NCBI GenBank assembly: GCA_003255065.1 | Contig: QAOA01001229.1 | Location: forward strand, 814,811 to 878,810 | Length of the DNA: 64,000 bases | DNA from: Cercis canadensis | Lineage: Eukaryota > Streptophyta > Magnoliopsida > Fabales > Fabaceae | Reading direction: 5' to 3' | Shown: piece after piece, positions 20,679-32,525 of the stretch | Layout: the number at the start of each line of letters is the position of its first letter | How positions within the stretch are numbered: position 1 is the stretch's first letter | The notes under the pieces: generated by a model | The model's input: only the letters and a program-made list of their open reading frames with translations | Database searches by the model: none | What the model was told of the DNA's origin: nothing | Made by a program: the position numbers and the translations under genes

Positions 20679-22712
20679 TCAAAATCCAACCCCAGCCGCG
20701 CCGACCCCAAGCGTAGCCGGAGGAGGATGCGGCTCCAGTTTCCTATTGTTCCAGAAACAAGCCTCTGGCGCAAGCGTAGTCGACGACCTCATCGGCTCCG
20801 ACTTGCAGCGCGTCAGAACGAACGGCTCGTACCCATTGGGCTTGGACCCCACCAGTTTCTGCTCTATCATGGTCGCCATAGACACTGGAGCCGCCGGCGC
20901 GGGAAACGAACAAGACGACCTCGGCGGCTGCAGCATATGCGGCGGCGGCGGCGGCTTAGAGTCAATGCTGATTCTCTTCTTGGGTTGATCTCCACCGTCC
21001 TTTTTCTTCACGGGCCTTTCCGGCAGCCACCGGATGAAGTCGGTGCTGCAAATCCAAGTCTCCTTCGAAACCTCCATAGACAGCTTGGGCTCGCACATCA
21101 TCAACAGCAAGCAATCTGGTAAAACAGAGCTTCCTCTGTTGTGTGGTTTTGATGGATTTTCTCGCTCCTTTGACTCTGGACCCACCTTTTGTTCACAGAG
21201 TTTCGGGTCATCTGGGTCGGATCTATCGTGGGTCGCTGTCTCTTCGTCTTCCCAAGGTCTCTCTGTAGTCTCTTTCTCTTCTCCTTCCTTTGACTCCTCA
21301 GTTGCTGCTGCTTCTTCATTGTTTTCTGATTCTGACGCTGCAGACACTGCTGCGGAGGAAGCGAGTTCTGAACTTCTTTGTTCATTGAGATAATCTTCAT
21401 TGTTTTCTTCCTCCTTCAGCTTCTCTTCACCATCTTCAATCAACTTTAGCTGAACTTCTTCGATTTCTAGCTTTTCGAGATCTACTGCAACTTCTGGCGA
21501 AGAAACACCCACCAAGGTTTCATCTTCCCCATTGACACTGCCTCCTCCATCTTCCTTTTCCTCCTCCTTTTCTTCTGATTGTCTTTCTTGACAAGCTTCA
21601 GAAACTCCATTGATTTCTGGATTAGCTCTACTTTCAATTTCATATTCCTCTACCACTGGTTTTGCTTCTACTTCTGCTTCTGGGATTACATGCTCTTCGC
21701 AAGCCACCTCTAATGGAACTTCAAATTTTTCCTTTTCTTCTTCTTCTTCTTCATCTTCTTCCATGTGTACTCTGTCGTCGTCGTCTTCATCATCATCTCC
21801 ATTAACATCTTCTTCATCTTCATCTTTTGGAGCTGGTGACTCGAAAAACCGATTAGCTAGAGCTGCCATTTTCACAGGATCAGATCTGCACCTCATCAAC
21901 AAAAGAGCATTCTTTGGTGGAATGCAAATGCTAACTCTTGCCTTCTCTTCTTCCTCTCCTACAAATTCCTCGTTGTTCTTCTCAATATTAATATCAATGT
22001 CTTCAAAAACATGCCTCCTCTGACTCCTCTCTAGCCTATCTGTTGTATCTTCTTCACCCACAACCAACTCTATTTCTCTGCTCTTTGCATCCCCTTCTTG
22101 CAACGCCACCAACCATCTCGCAAATGCAGCTCCACATGAACTCTCTCTGCCGTTACCACCACTGGATCCCTCCACCCCAGCTTCCTTCTCTTTCTCTCTC
22201 TCACTAGACGTACAAGAAGAACGGCAAGGGAAGAAGCAATTGAACTCAGCTCCAAACGCCCTTAGAGCTTCACAAATTGTCAGAGGAAGATGAACCCATC
22301 TCTGATTCCGATGTGGCAAACACTCTTGCTGCAAATTCTGATGATTCTGATACTGAAAAGCTTGACCATTTTGTTGATTGAGATCTGGGTTCGCAGTAGC
22401 TACCTGGAAATTCTGCTCTGTTTTTCTAAAGCTAGCTTCTCCTCTTCTCTTGGATCTGGTCCTCATCTTCCTTCCCTGCTTCTTGGTCTTCACTCTCACT
22501 TGCCCAATACAGGTTACCTTGGGAGAAGAAGGCTCTGGGTTCTCAAATGCACACCCTCTTTTCTTTCCCCCAGTTGGGAACATTGGAGAAGCTTGCCCAC
22601 CTTTGATGCTGCCATTGCTTTTGAGCCTTCTGCTTAAGGAAGTTGACAAAGAAATCTGAGATGGTTCTCTGCTGCGGCTTGGGCTGAGAATAGACTTGGA
22701 AGAGAGCTTCAT
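20679..22712 (-). CDS. Acidic, intronless conserved plant protein; candidate HCF243 orthologue
   Basis: One uninterrupted frame of 677 codons. The N-terminus (MKLSSKSILSPSRSREPSQI) is Ser-rich and basic, followed by a conserved-looking block KGGQASPMFPTGGKKRG and SSPKVTCIGQVRVKTKKQG, then LPLTICEALRAFGAEFNCFFPC. The middle third (about 310-500) is extremely acidic, dominated by Glu and Asp. A second conserved block at 531-564 begins LPDCLLLMMCEPKLSMEVSK and ends DFIRWLP. Motifs RCRSDPVKMAALANRFF and RCKSEPMRSS recur. It lies exactly between the homologues of At3g15110 and At3g15090, where I recall At3g15095 (HCF243, needed for photosystem II D1 stability), so I propose that identity by position; the protein itself gives no biochemical function. 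Plastid targeting is possible from the N-terminus but not proven. The gene is noticeably more GC-rich than its surroundings near the 3' end. Confidence 0.7.
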   Translation of the reverse strand: MKLSSKSILSPSRSREPSQISLSTSLSRRLKSNGSIKGGQASPMFPTGGKKRGCAFENPEPSSPKVTCIGQVRVKTKKQGRKMRTRSKRRGEASFRKTEQNFQVATANPDLNQQNGQAFQYQNHQNLQQECLPHRNQRWVHLPLTICEALRAFGAEFNCFFPCRSSCTSSEREKEKEAGVEGSSGGNGRESSCGAAFARWLVALQEGDAKSREIELVVGEEDTTDRLERSQRRHVFEDIDINIEKNNEEFVGEEEEKARVSICIPPKNALLLMRCRSDPVKMAALANRFFESPAPKDEDEEDVNGDDDEDDDDRVHMEEDEEEEEEKEKFEVPLEVACEEHVIPEAEVEAKPVVEEYEIESRANPEINGVSEACQERQSEEKEEEKEDGGGSVNGEDETLVGVSSPEVAVDLEKLEIEEVQLKLIEDGEEKLKEEENNEDYLNEQRSSELASSAAVSAASESENNEEAAATEESKEGEEKETTERPWEDEETATHDRSDPDDPKLCEQKVGPESKERENPSKPHNRGSSVLPDCLLLMMCEPKLSMEVSKETWICSTDFIRWLPERPVKKKDGGDQPKKRISIDSKPPPPPHMLQPPRSSCSFPAPAAPVSMATMIEQKLVGSKPNGYEPFVLTRCKSEPMRSSTTLAPEACFWNNRKLEPHPPPATLGVGAAGVGF

Positions 22713-24188
22713 GGATGAGGAAGAAAGACGGGAAGTGAAGCAAATAAAGAGCTCGCTTGTGCTGCTACTGCTACTTGTGGTTCGGTGAGGTCTCTCTTGA
22801 GTCCATTTCTCAAAACACTTTTAAGGTGCCGTTGACAGAACAAGATTTTTTATCATAACCACAGTCAATGAGGGATTTGAACAAACAGATCCTAATTTGG
22901 TTGTACGGTGGTGGGTTACTTTGTTTGCAGTTGCAGAGGTGCAGATTGCAGGCACACTGTAGAGAGAGAGAGAGAGTAGAAGGGTTTAATGGAAGGTGAC
23001 GAAATGCTGTTTGTCTTTAGCAATATGTAACTGAGTGGATGTGGGGTAAGAGGGAATTCCTGTTGTTGCTTAATGATTTTATTTTATATGACAATAATAC
23101 CCTTCATGATCTGTTTTTTAATATAATTTTTCAGGACACTTGTTGGTATGGCAATGAAAACTGGAAAGAGTTAATGAAGTACTGAATTTTGATCATCTTT
23201 GCTCTTTTTTTTTTTTTGGTTAACTATCATCTTTGCTCTTTGGCAGCTCAATAACTTTGGTAATGGCAGAAAGTGAAGGAAAATAATAGAACAGGGTAGG
23301 TGTAAACAAAATTTAAAAGGCTAAGGAAAGAAGGAATATTTGAAATATTGGCATATACAAGATGTTGTGGTAAGGTGTAATGACTTTATTTAAATTGGTT
23401 AAGGTTTGAATTTTAGAATTAATTTTTTCTAAATGTATATATGGGAGTATGTGTTCGAAAGAGATTTAATCTGGATACTTAACCCGAAAAATATTTTTGT
23501 TTGTTAAAAAAATTAAATATAAAAAGAAAAATTGAAGAATATTAAAAGTTCACACATGATTGGAGTTTTATGGTACATGCATTAATATCAATGTTGATCT
23601 TCTAAAACTATGCATATATGGTTCAGAAAAAAACAATCATAAGAAAAATATTACATATTAATTTATAAATTGTTTATACAAATTTATAAATAGCACAACC
23701 AATCAAAACAAACCACATTATAGTTTAGAAAAGGATAAATCACTAAAATGTTGTATCATTCTAGAATATCTAATTAAACTAATTCTCCATAAATATAAAC
23801 TCATTTGAACATATATGAATTTCATATGAACAGTTTATATATATATATATATCTATATTTGTTCTGATGAGAAATTAGATTCATTTCTAGATGATGATAA
23901 TATTGTTTGAAAGTGGGCTTTTGGTTTATGGATGGAATCAAGGAGACCACCAAAATAATAATATGATCACATGAAGTAATAGAGTGACACCTAGACCACC
24001 AAGATCACATGTGATCCCATTTGTGTTTGTGATCTTCTAAGATTGCTTCTAATAACAATATTCAAATACAGATCAGACAACACAACTATGACATCCTCAC
24101 CTATTGCTTCACTACTTAGTAAATAGTTAAGTAAAGGTGTGGGCAAACATAGTATAAATCGAAAAAAAAAAAAAATTAGAACCATTTA
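22713..24188. other. Promoter flank of the acidic-protein gene and spacer
   Basis: A (GA)n tract at about 22963-22977 lies 250 bases upstream of the minus-strand start and could be a GAGA-type promoter element. Beyond about 23050 the sequence is AT-rich, with a (TA)n run near 23837-23852. No gene is seen. Confidence 0.5.
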
Positions 24189-24196
24189 GTTATAAT
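24189..24196. repeat. 8-bp target-site duplication, left copy (hAT-like element)
   Basis: GTTATAAT, identical to 24919-24926. Confidence 0.8.
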
Positions 24197-24918
24197 TTCT
24201 GTTGCACCGAGACGTGAAAAATGGTGGCGTCCCCGTTTTAGAAACGGGGACGAAACGCGAAACGCGTCTCAGACACAGAAAATGCCGAAAAAACTCTTTT
24301 TCTGGGTTTTTTTTTTTTTTTTTTTTNTTTTTTAAATTTTAATGTTTTGAAACAGGGAGTTTTAAAAAAAAAAAAAAAACTCTAAAAAAATGAAAAAGAA
24401 ATGCCAACGAAACGACCGATCATTGAATACGACGTCGTTTTATGTGGCCGTTTTTTTTCATTTAGTAGAACGACGCCGCATCATGTAAGGAAGGCAGCCT
24501 AAACGTCCCAAAACGACGTCGTATGAAGCTGTGCCTCAATTTTCACCCTCAACCCAAGTTCAATTTAGATTTTAGGGCATTTAGACACCATTTTCTCCTT
24601 GAAGCTCCTAGTTGTAATTATTGGTGATGGTAGTGATAGAAATGAAGAAATTAATAGTGTTATGATTTGAATTTTGATTGTTCATTTATATTTTGAGGTA
24701 ATACTTAATATTTGTTAGTTGTTATTTATTAGTTAAAGATTTATGTTAATATTTTTTAATGCTTGAGAATTTTAAAATTGTTCATTATAAAAAATTTTAG
24801 TTGATATTTGTTAAGGATTTGATATATATATATATATATATATGACGTAGCGTCTTCGTACACACGTTTTTTAAAAATTGCCGTTCTCGTGTTTTGTTCC
24901 CGTCCCCATGCAACATAG
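24197..24918. mobile_element. Non-autonomous hAT-like element (MITE-sized, 722 bp)
   Basis: The left end reads TTCTGTTGCACCGAGACG and the reverse complement of the right end CTATGTTGCATGGGGACG, an imperfect terminal inverted repeat with the shared core TGTTGCA..GG/AGACG. Both ends are flanked by a perfect 8-bp duplication GTTATAAT (24189-24196 and 24919-24926), the size expected for hAT insertions. The interior contains a hairpin GTCCCCGTTTtagAAACGGGGAC near 24230, poly-T/poly-A runs with an N at 24327, two copies of the palindrome ACGACGTCGT (24429, 24513), and a (TA)n tract. It has no transposase. Confidence 0.8.
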
Positions 24919-24926
24919 GTTATAAT
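24919..24926. repeat. 8-bp target-site duplication, right copy (hAT-like element)
   Basis: GTTATAAT, identical to 24189-24196. Confidence 0.8.
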
Positions 24927-27641
24927 AATAATAAAAAAACAAAAAAGTTTACCCTATTTTTATAAAAATAACTCAACCGCCTAATCTTCTCCAATAGAAA
25001 TAGAGGTATTAGATTTTAGTCAAATTTAAAATAAATTGGTCAAATATCGTAATTAAATCATAGATAAATGAATAAGTGAATCCAAAAATACTCAAGTAAA
25101 TTTTCTCATCACAAGAATAAATAATAAAATTCTAAGAAAATGTGAAAACTGGTTTCCAAATTACATAAGCTTGGATGCATAGCTTTGGTCACAAAAATTG
25201 CATTCAACGTGGCCAGATCATGAGATGCCGAAGCATATGATGGAGAGAGAGAGTTAAGTTATATTAACTATAACTTATTCTATCATTTCTATTACCATAA
25301 TGTAGGTGTTAACTTATTACTATTATACAATTTTAATTAATTTTTTTAAAACAATTGAAATTTAACTTGAACTCATTTGTGCAATAAATAATTAAAAAAG
25401 AAGATAGATTTTTTGAAGGAGAAAGAAATATTATTATGTCTCGGGAATATGAATATGAGTCACAAAAGAATTAATGAAGCATCCGTGTGGGATGTTGTTA
25501 CATGTACTAGAATCTAGAAAGGAGTAACGAGTAAGCTTTTCTGCTTTTCCCCACATTTTTTACAGACGCTTTTGTTCTTCTTCTTTCTTTCCCACAGATG
25601 GAGTGGCAGCTCAGAAATTAATTGGGAAAGTCAGGGTCGTTTGGAAAGCGATGTCACATGGGATCAGGATAGAGACGAGGTGTGTAACAGTGTGGAATCC
25701 GAAGGTGCACGTGACCGCACTCCAAGCCCTCATTATGTATGTATGCTAATGCACACTATCATTAACATCATCATCATCATTATCATCATTCATCAGATCT
25801 AATCCACCAATCATATGTAAACACCCTACGCGCCCTTTTATGAAATGCACACTAGTAAGTAAGGGTTATTTTCCATATATTTTTTTTTCTTTTACAAATA
25901 TTATTTATTGATATTCTAACTTCTATATTGTTTTTATGTAATTCACATAAATTACAATATCATATACGACAATGAGACAAGATTTCTGGCTCCTTTTGGA
26001 GGTTTATCCAAGCATGTGTCCAAAAAGAAACCATTTGTTGAATGGTTTCTTGGTGAATTTCTTAGCCTCAATGGAGATGCTCTACCTTTAAGTAAAATAG
26101 AGAAAAATAAAATTAGTACAAGTACGAGTACACACAAAAAATGGGCTAAAAATAACTTAACGCAATATAAAAGAAATCAATAGTTATAACTTTAAAAAAT
26201 TAATTATATTAGACATTATGATATTCCTATTTTTTTTTTTATTTGGTCTCTTTTAATTCAATTCACGTAAAGTTAAGTGAAAATTCGAATCTAACGCCTA
26301 TTTAGAATATATAATGTATCGAAGCACCCAAAAAGGAGATGAGAATTGAGAAGTACGCACGCGCAGGAAAAAGCAAGTGGTTATGACATTCTGAAACAAC
26401 CATAGGTCTGGTTGGCAGAGACCTTTGCTGTGTACTATGCTGAGTATGCTCCCCACGCATAACATAGAAAACCGCGCAGGCGTAGCGCGTGTGTGGCTGG
26501 GTTGAAATCACGTGAAACTATAATTGAACTTCTAATTACTTGAATTTAATGGACATTAATTGCTTATCACACTTTAACTATCCATTCACATGCAGCATGA
26601 AAAAGTTTTTGATTTATAGGTGAGGGTAGGTCAAGCTGCAAAAGCTCACTCAGAGAAGAAAAGGAGCACCACACTCCCTACTACCCTAACTCCAAAGTAA
26701 AATCATAAGCGAAATAATAAGTGGGTCAAGGTTACTTAAAAAGAAGGGGTTTGACCAACCGTTTATATCCCACAACCAGACAAAACTGCTATTGAAAGCA
26801 CATTATAAAACAACAACTACCATGAAAAGCAGATTAAGTGAATAATATATTATTTAGAGGACAGAGTTGAGATAAGCTTGTCGTGGCATTTTGGGCTTTC
26901 ATGCATGAGGCCCAAAGTTGAGGTAAAGCCAACAGCAACCTTCACAAAAGGGTTTCTTGCATCAACAAGATGATAACTTCCATGTTAGGGAGGGAAGGGA
27001 TCCTCCAACATGCAATGCTACAATTAGGTGGTCCATTCCTGCTGCCTAGCTGGTTTTTTAGGGTTTTGTCAAAGTGTACACAATACACATGTTCTGCCCC
27101 ACTAACCCATTCATAATTGAACAATTATGTTCAAGAGTGGTTTTTGTTTTTTGGTACAAGTTCACGTGTGCTTATGACTTATTCGTTAAGGCTCTTTTTG
27201 CTAGGTTCATAAGATCTGGCCATGTCGATGACAAATGATGCATCTCTATAGGATAAAAGGTTATCACAACTTTGAAGCCTTTCCTGCTTACAATTCAGCT
27301 ATGTTCTTTTTCAAAGTCACAATTCAAGAGAACATGACTACAAAAGGTAAAGGTAAATGCAACTGGACAAGGCATTACAGAGATTTTAACATCGTATATG
27401 CTGCATTCCGTAGTTAACCTGTATGACTGAAAAGGGCAACTACAGAAGTCAGCATCACAAATTTCTCAACAAATTTACAGATTTATGACCGGATATTATG
27501 AATCAAATTTACAAAACTTACACTTTCTATGACAGTGACATCTCAAAAAAGGCACTATCCATTCATCAATTAAAAGTGGAGCGGTCCTTTACATGGGAAA
27601 AGGGTTCAAGTTGAAGCAACCCCTTAATGAGCTTGAAGACT
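24927..27641. other. Intergenic space of 2.7 kb, no gene supported
   Basis: AT-rich with a CAT/ATC microsatellite near 25765-25795. A small frame at about 25600-25740 (SGSSEINWESQGRLESDVTWDQDRD) is not recognised. A locally GC-richer patch at 26355-26515 contains repeated GCGC-type words. The last 200-250 bases are the probable 3' UTR of the oxidoreductase gene. Confidence 0.5.
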
Positions 27642-30600
27642 TCAATCAAATTCCAGGACTACTTTACCAGGAATGATTTTCTTATCTTTTGCCTCATGAG
27701 CCTCTTTCACTTGTGTAATGGGAAATGTTTTATCCACGGGTATGTTCATCTTCCCACCTTCACATAGGTTTCGGATCTCAATTAAACCGTCTAAGTCAGC
27801 CCTCATGAATGTCCACGAATATTCTGTATCACAACAGGAAAAAAGGAAATTGGCTTTCACATCTTAAAAAGAAATTTGCCAACATATGTTACCATAACAA
27901 GGAAATAACACGCCATCCTCTGTCCCTAGATTTTGAAGGCCTCATCAATATACAAAATTACTCATATCCTCAACTGTGAGAATCGCACACAGAAATCAGA
28001 AGGAAATAAGGATGGTGAGATTTCAGCCGCAACTGCAATACTTCTTTTTTTTTCACTAAGATTAACCACATATGTTATATCTGGTTCAGTTTCAGATTTT
28101 CTCAATACTTTGCATTTCAGATTATGTTTGATGTAGCTAGATAGAAAAATAAAGGAATTACATACTAGTCAAATGACATACTCAAGGGACTTGAAGCAAA
28201 AGTAATATATGTCAGACTGCCATTATTTTTACCTATTCCATAAGAGTATCGATATTGAATCTGTTTTTTCAATAAAACAGCTGTAGCTGCAGGAAGCCCA
28301 ATAGTCAGTCCATACCTATCAGCTAACGATGCTGCCTCTCCCTTCAAGCAAAAGAGGAAAGAAACATTAAAGCACACGAGACTATTGGAAGAGAAACATC
28401 TACAAGCTCATTCTGGTGATAAGCCAAGATGACAATTGCAAGAATGAAAAGGATGAAAAACTTTTATCTCCTACCTGCAGTGTCATATAGTGCCCTCCCC
28501 GCTTCAGAAAATTTACACCCATCCGTTCCGTCTGTGCTCCACCAATAGTGTCCAAAACAGCATCAAATTTCCCCTTTATAGTCAACTCAACATCCTGATA
28601 ACACAGATTCAGGTTATAAATACTGTAGAGCAAACCATTTAAGTTATTTTACAGTAAAAGTGAAAATAATTGAAGAGGATAGACAAAGTTACTTTGAACT
28701 TGCTGAACTTAGTGATTTTTCAGGTCGATGCACCTGCGTAATCATAGACATTGGCAAGCTACCACTGTCCTTGTATATTTATCACTTTTATCTCTACTAT
28801 GAACACAAAAAACTCAAATTTTCTCTCCTGCTTCCTCTTTTTATCTGTCCACCCTTTCTATAACATTTTTAAAATTAATTTTTCATTTTTTTCCTTGCAT
28901 ATATGATTTGTGTGTTGCCCATTCTCTACTACCTATTATACCAGACTGAACAGCTTTCCCCTCCCTCTCTCTCCAATGTAAGGTCAGTAACTTCCCACAA
29001 TCATTAGAGGCCAGCTGTCTCCTCTTTCACCATCCCCTGTCCACCCCCTTCTTTTGTCTTACTTTCAGTTTTATACAAGAATTTGTGCTAAGTTTTGTTC
29101 ATTTTCTCTTTCATGAAATTTCTTTCAAAACTAGAATTTGAATAGCATTGTCTATGTTATAATTGAGAGATATCTGGACTAATGCTTGAAATATGAGATA
29201 AAACAGATTCATCACCACCTCATTAATGTAGTCAACGGCCTGCTCAGCACCAGCTGCTAAAATTCGGTCAATGCTTTCAGTTCCACAAGTAGTGGTGACA
29301 TGGCAACCAGTGGCTACTGCAATCTGAATAGCAGAAAATCCTACTGCTCCTCCACCTCCCACAACTAATATCCTTTGTCTGTTGAGATGAAAGAGGACAA
29401 ATACATGAGATATACACATTGAACATATTGCACATCAGTATACAGAACAAGGATGTCATATTTTTAAACCTCTCCTAGAGAGATAATGCAGAGTCAATGA
29501 TTACTAAATTAGAACAACATGAAATATATACTGCTTTACATAGAAATTTAAATAAGATCAATACTTTTTCTTAAAAAACAATCTGAGACTAACAGTGACA
29601 TGGTAGATCTAGGCTCTGATATTTTGTTGGAAGTTGCTGAAAAAATTATGAGTTATTTGACAAAATGAGATCTGAAAACTTCATTATAAGAAATAAAATG
29701 TCTTGACTGAAAAAAAATAAAAAAAATAAAAAAGTAGAGAAGACATCAACAACAAGCAAGAGTACAAGGTACTTATATTTAGAATTGAAAAAAGAAATTT
29801 CTAAAAGATATACATTTGACAATAATTTGTAAGTTTTGACACTCTTAAGGTTTCCTCCACGTCTCCATCCATTAAAAAACAATTAAAAAAAAAAAACAAA
29901 CAAACACAGTTGTTGAACTCTCTTTCCCATCTCATGGTAAAAAGAAATTTTAGACTGGAACAGCTTTTGGACATTTAGTGAGTGAAACAAAAGTTAAAAA
30001 AGAAACCTCTAAATGCACAGGAAACTATATATTAAAACCGAACCTAATTTTCTCCAAAGGACATCATAGTCTCACAAATATAAACATACCCCTCAATTAT
30101 CCTGGCAGTACTTTTTAGAGCACGCCAAGCTGTCAGTGCAGCAAAAGGAACAGCACTTGCTTCCTACAAGAACAAAAAATTTTAAGCCCTGCATGCTCCA
30201 AAGTAGATAAGGAAAACAAGAAAGAACATTCTCAATCAATGTTTTAATGTCAAAAACACAAACAATAGCATGAAATTATGACAGTGATGGTAATGCTAAA
30301 TGATTGGACCTGCCTAAACAAGCATTATTGTTAAGATCTCTCACTTAAGAGAGTCAAATAGGAGTGCCAGAAAAGACATTCCATAAGAGCATACTTTTCA
30401 ACAATAAACCATCAAAATACATGTTAGAAAGATTAGAATCAAACCACAAGTTAGTTACATACATTCCTTTCCAGTGAGCAAAGCTACTACCTATGAGCAG
30501 TTGTTTATCTCATTTATTAATTTCACCCAAAATGATCGTGCACACACACACCCCCGGTGGGGGGAGGGGGGAAGAAAAGATCCATCCTAAAATTACTCCA

Positions 30601-32337
30601 TATAGTAATGTACAAGTAACATATCATAGTTCATTCCCAACTTACGAACAATTATAATGCTTACTTGCTATAGATCTTAAAAGTAATGACATTTGCCAAA
30701 TCCTGTAACATATATAAAGAAAATTCAATTATTCTTGTGAAATAATCCCAGCAAACTCCTCAGTATTACTGAATCTGTCCACACAATGGACTGCTATATA
30801 GTTCTGTAGTCCAACATATTCCCACTTGCGTATCAACTGTTGGTTTTTCTTCTTTCCTGTAATAGTTGTATAATAACTAGGTAATCAATAAGCAATTCAT
30901 CCACCCAGTCTTCCCAACGTCAAGATAAAGGTGCAACAAAGGTAAAACAAAAAAAAAANAAAAAAAAAAAAAAAAAAAAAAAAAAACACAAGCACACACA
31001 CAGAGAAAGAGCCTTTACAGTGCTCTACCTAACTCTGACACCATATTCATCAATTCAGTAGGTTACAAACAACATTTTCAAATGCTGCAGGGGACTAAAA
31101 CAGAATTAAGAGGACATGAAATCTCAAAATCCAGAGACCTAATTCCTGTCTTCAACAAAGCATGAAATCACAATCTTCCATTCTGTCTGGAGGATTCAGT
31201 CAATAATTTCAACATCAAATATTTAGCAAGATGATAAGGAGAGAGTTAAAATGTTCAAGGGTTGATGAGCAAAATTCATGCTTGCTAAGACAAATTACAA
31301 AGATATAAACATACCACATGTGTAAGTGACTTTGGTTTCGGAGTAACTTCATCTTCTGAGAGAATTGCATAATCAGTGTAAGTGCCCCTTACAGCAGTTG
31401 GATGCAATGCACCAAAAACTTCTTGCCCTATACTCAATGATCGCACAGAAGACCCAAAAGCTACAACCTCACCACTGATGTCACGACCCAAAATGAGAGG
31501 TAAAAGTGGTTCAAAAATGGAACGTCCATAACCTGACCGCATCTGAAAGAGGAAAATTTTAGAAAATTCGAATTATACTCATTATGTTGCATGAGGAAAA
31601 CCTATTATTTCAAACAGGGTTAATCATCTTCCCCCCCACAAAAAAAACCCAAAAAAGAAATGTACGTGTTACACCATTTTCTATGTTTAGTATGAAACCC
31701 AATTCAGTACACGATGATAATTTGCTTCATAGTTCATATATTGAAGATTGTTAATACAGTGATGATGAGTTTAACGACAATCTTAAATTCTTCCTAATTA
31801 TTCTTTGAAACAACTAAACAGAGGTAAGTAAACAAAGCTTCAACATAAGGAAAGTAACCAATAAAGTATTTGTTTGTCATCTTCTTTTCATTTTCTCTCC
31901 CATTTATCATAAATAACAAATGTCTTAAATCTTCTTCCCAATGTTCCCATTTATATAATTTCCACGAATCACTTCCTTTCCCACATTTTCCCAGCAATCA
32001 AGCAAACCTGAAATCAAACAGAACCTACTCCTGAAGAGAGAAATAATTTCAGAAACTAGAAGACGTAGAACTTTGTAGTAGAAACACTAGAACTCACTCT
32101 CGTATCTAAGGGATTAATGGAGACAGCACGAGCACGAACGAGAACCTCCTTTGGCTTGAGATCAGGAACTTCCACATTGGAGCGAAGCTGAAGCACCTCA
32201 GGCCCGCCGAACCGCGGCAATAGCACAGCTCGGCAACTCGATACATAGTACCTCAACGCCACCTGATAATTCGAACTGAACAATTTGCACTTAGCATCAG
32301 ACACTGTGATTCTCCTTAATCCGCAACAAATTCGCAT
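27642..32337 (-). CDS. RTN4IP1-like medium-chain NAD(P)H oxidoreductase (GroES-like, mitochondrial type)
   Basis: Seven exons in transcript order: 32337-32098, 31542-31315, 30163-30090, 29378-29219, 28594-28475, 28341-28233, 27823-27642; all phases agree and give 370 residues. The N-terminal 35-40 residues (MRICCGLRRITVSDAKCKLF...) look like a mitochondrial presequence. The GroES-like domain has RFGGPEVLQLR, VRARAVSINPLDTR, a RSGYGRSIFEPLLPLILGRD segment and GQEVFGAL. The Rossmann fold has VVGGGGAVGFSAIQIA (loop at 186-194) followed by ATGCHVTTTCGTESIDRILAAGA and FDAVLDTIGG. The end reads PGKVVLEFD. No catalytic zinc ligand pattern is present, as in quinone-oxidoreductase-like members. In animals RTN4IP1 is a mitochondrial NADPH oxidoreductase tied to coenzyme Q; the same role here is inference. 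Collinear Arabidopsis gene, from memory, is At3g15090. Confidence 0.93.
30949..30986. repeat. Poly-A tract containing an N, in an intron
   Basis: About 37 A residues with an N at 30959 lie in intron 2 of the oxidoreductase gene. The true length is probably unresolved. Confidence 0.85.
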
Positions 32338-32364
32338 CTTCTCCTTCTCCTTCTCCTTCTCCTG
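32338..32364. repeat. TTCTCC hexamer repeat in the 5' leader
   Basis: Directly upstream of the oxidoreductase start codon the plus strand reads repeated CTTCTC units, so the mRNA leader would carry about four GAGAAG repeats ending at the ATG. Confidence 0.8.
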
Positions 32365-32452
32365 TACTGGATTCGAACGGTGAATCTCAGAGCATTGGGA
32401 AGAAAGCTACTGGTGTTTAGGGCTTTTTGACAGCGCGCATTTGCATGTGAGA

Positions 32453-32525
32453 TTTAGAGAGAGAGAGAGAGGGGACGTGTCTGTATTGTGGTCCGCAGAG
32501 TAGAAAATGAGAGAGAGAGAGAGAG
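32453..32525. repeat. Two (GA)n tracts in the oxidoreductase promoter
   Basis: GA tracts of 16-20 bases lie at about 32454-32472 and 32508-32525, 115-190 bases upstream of the start codon. Such tracts can bind GAGA-type (BPC) factors; that function is inference. Confidence 0.7.

Noticed and set aside
20673-22659. Several plus-strand open frames over the acidic-protein gene, rich in Ser or Arg
   Set aside because: They are shadows of the GAA/GAG/GAT-rich minus-strand coding sequence.
25572-25802. Small plus-strand frame with many charged residues
   Set aside because: No family resemblance, no clear start context, ends in a microsatellite; not enough to call a gene.
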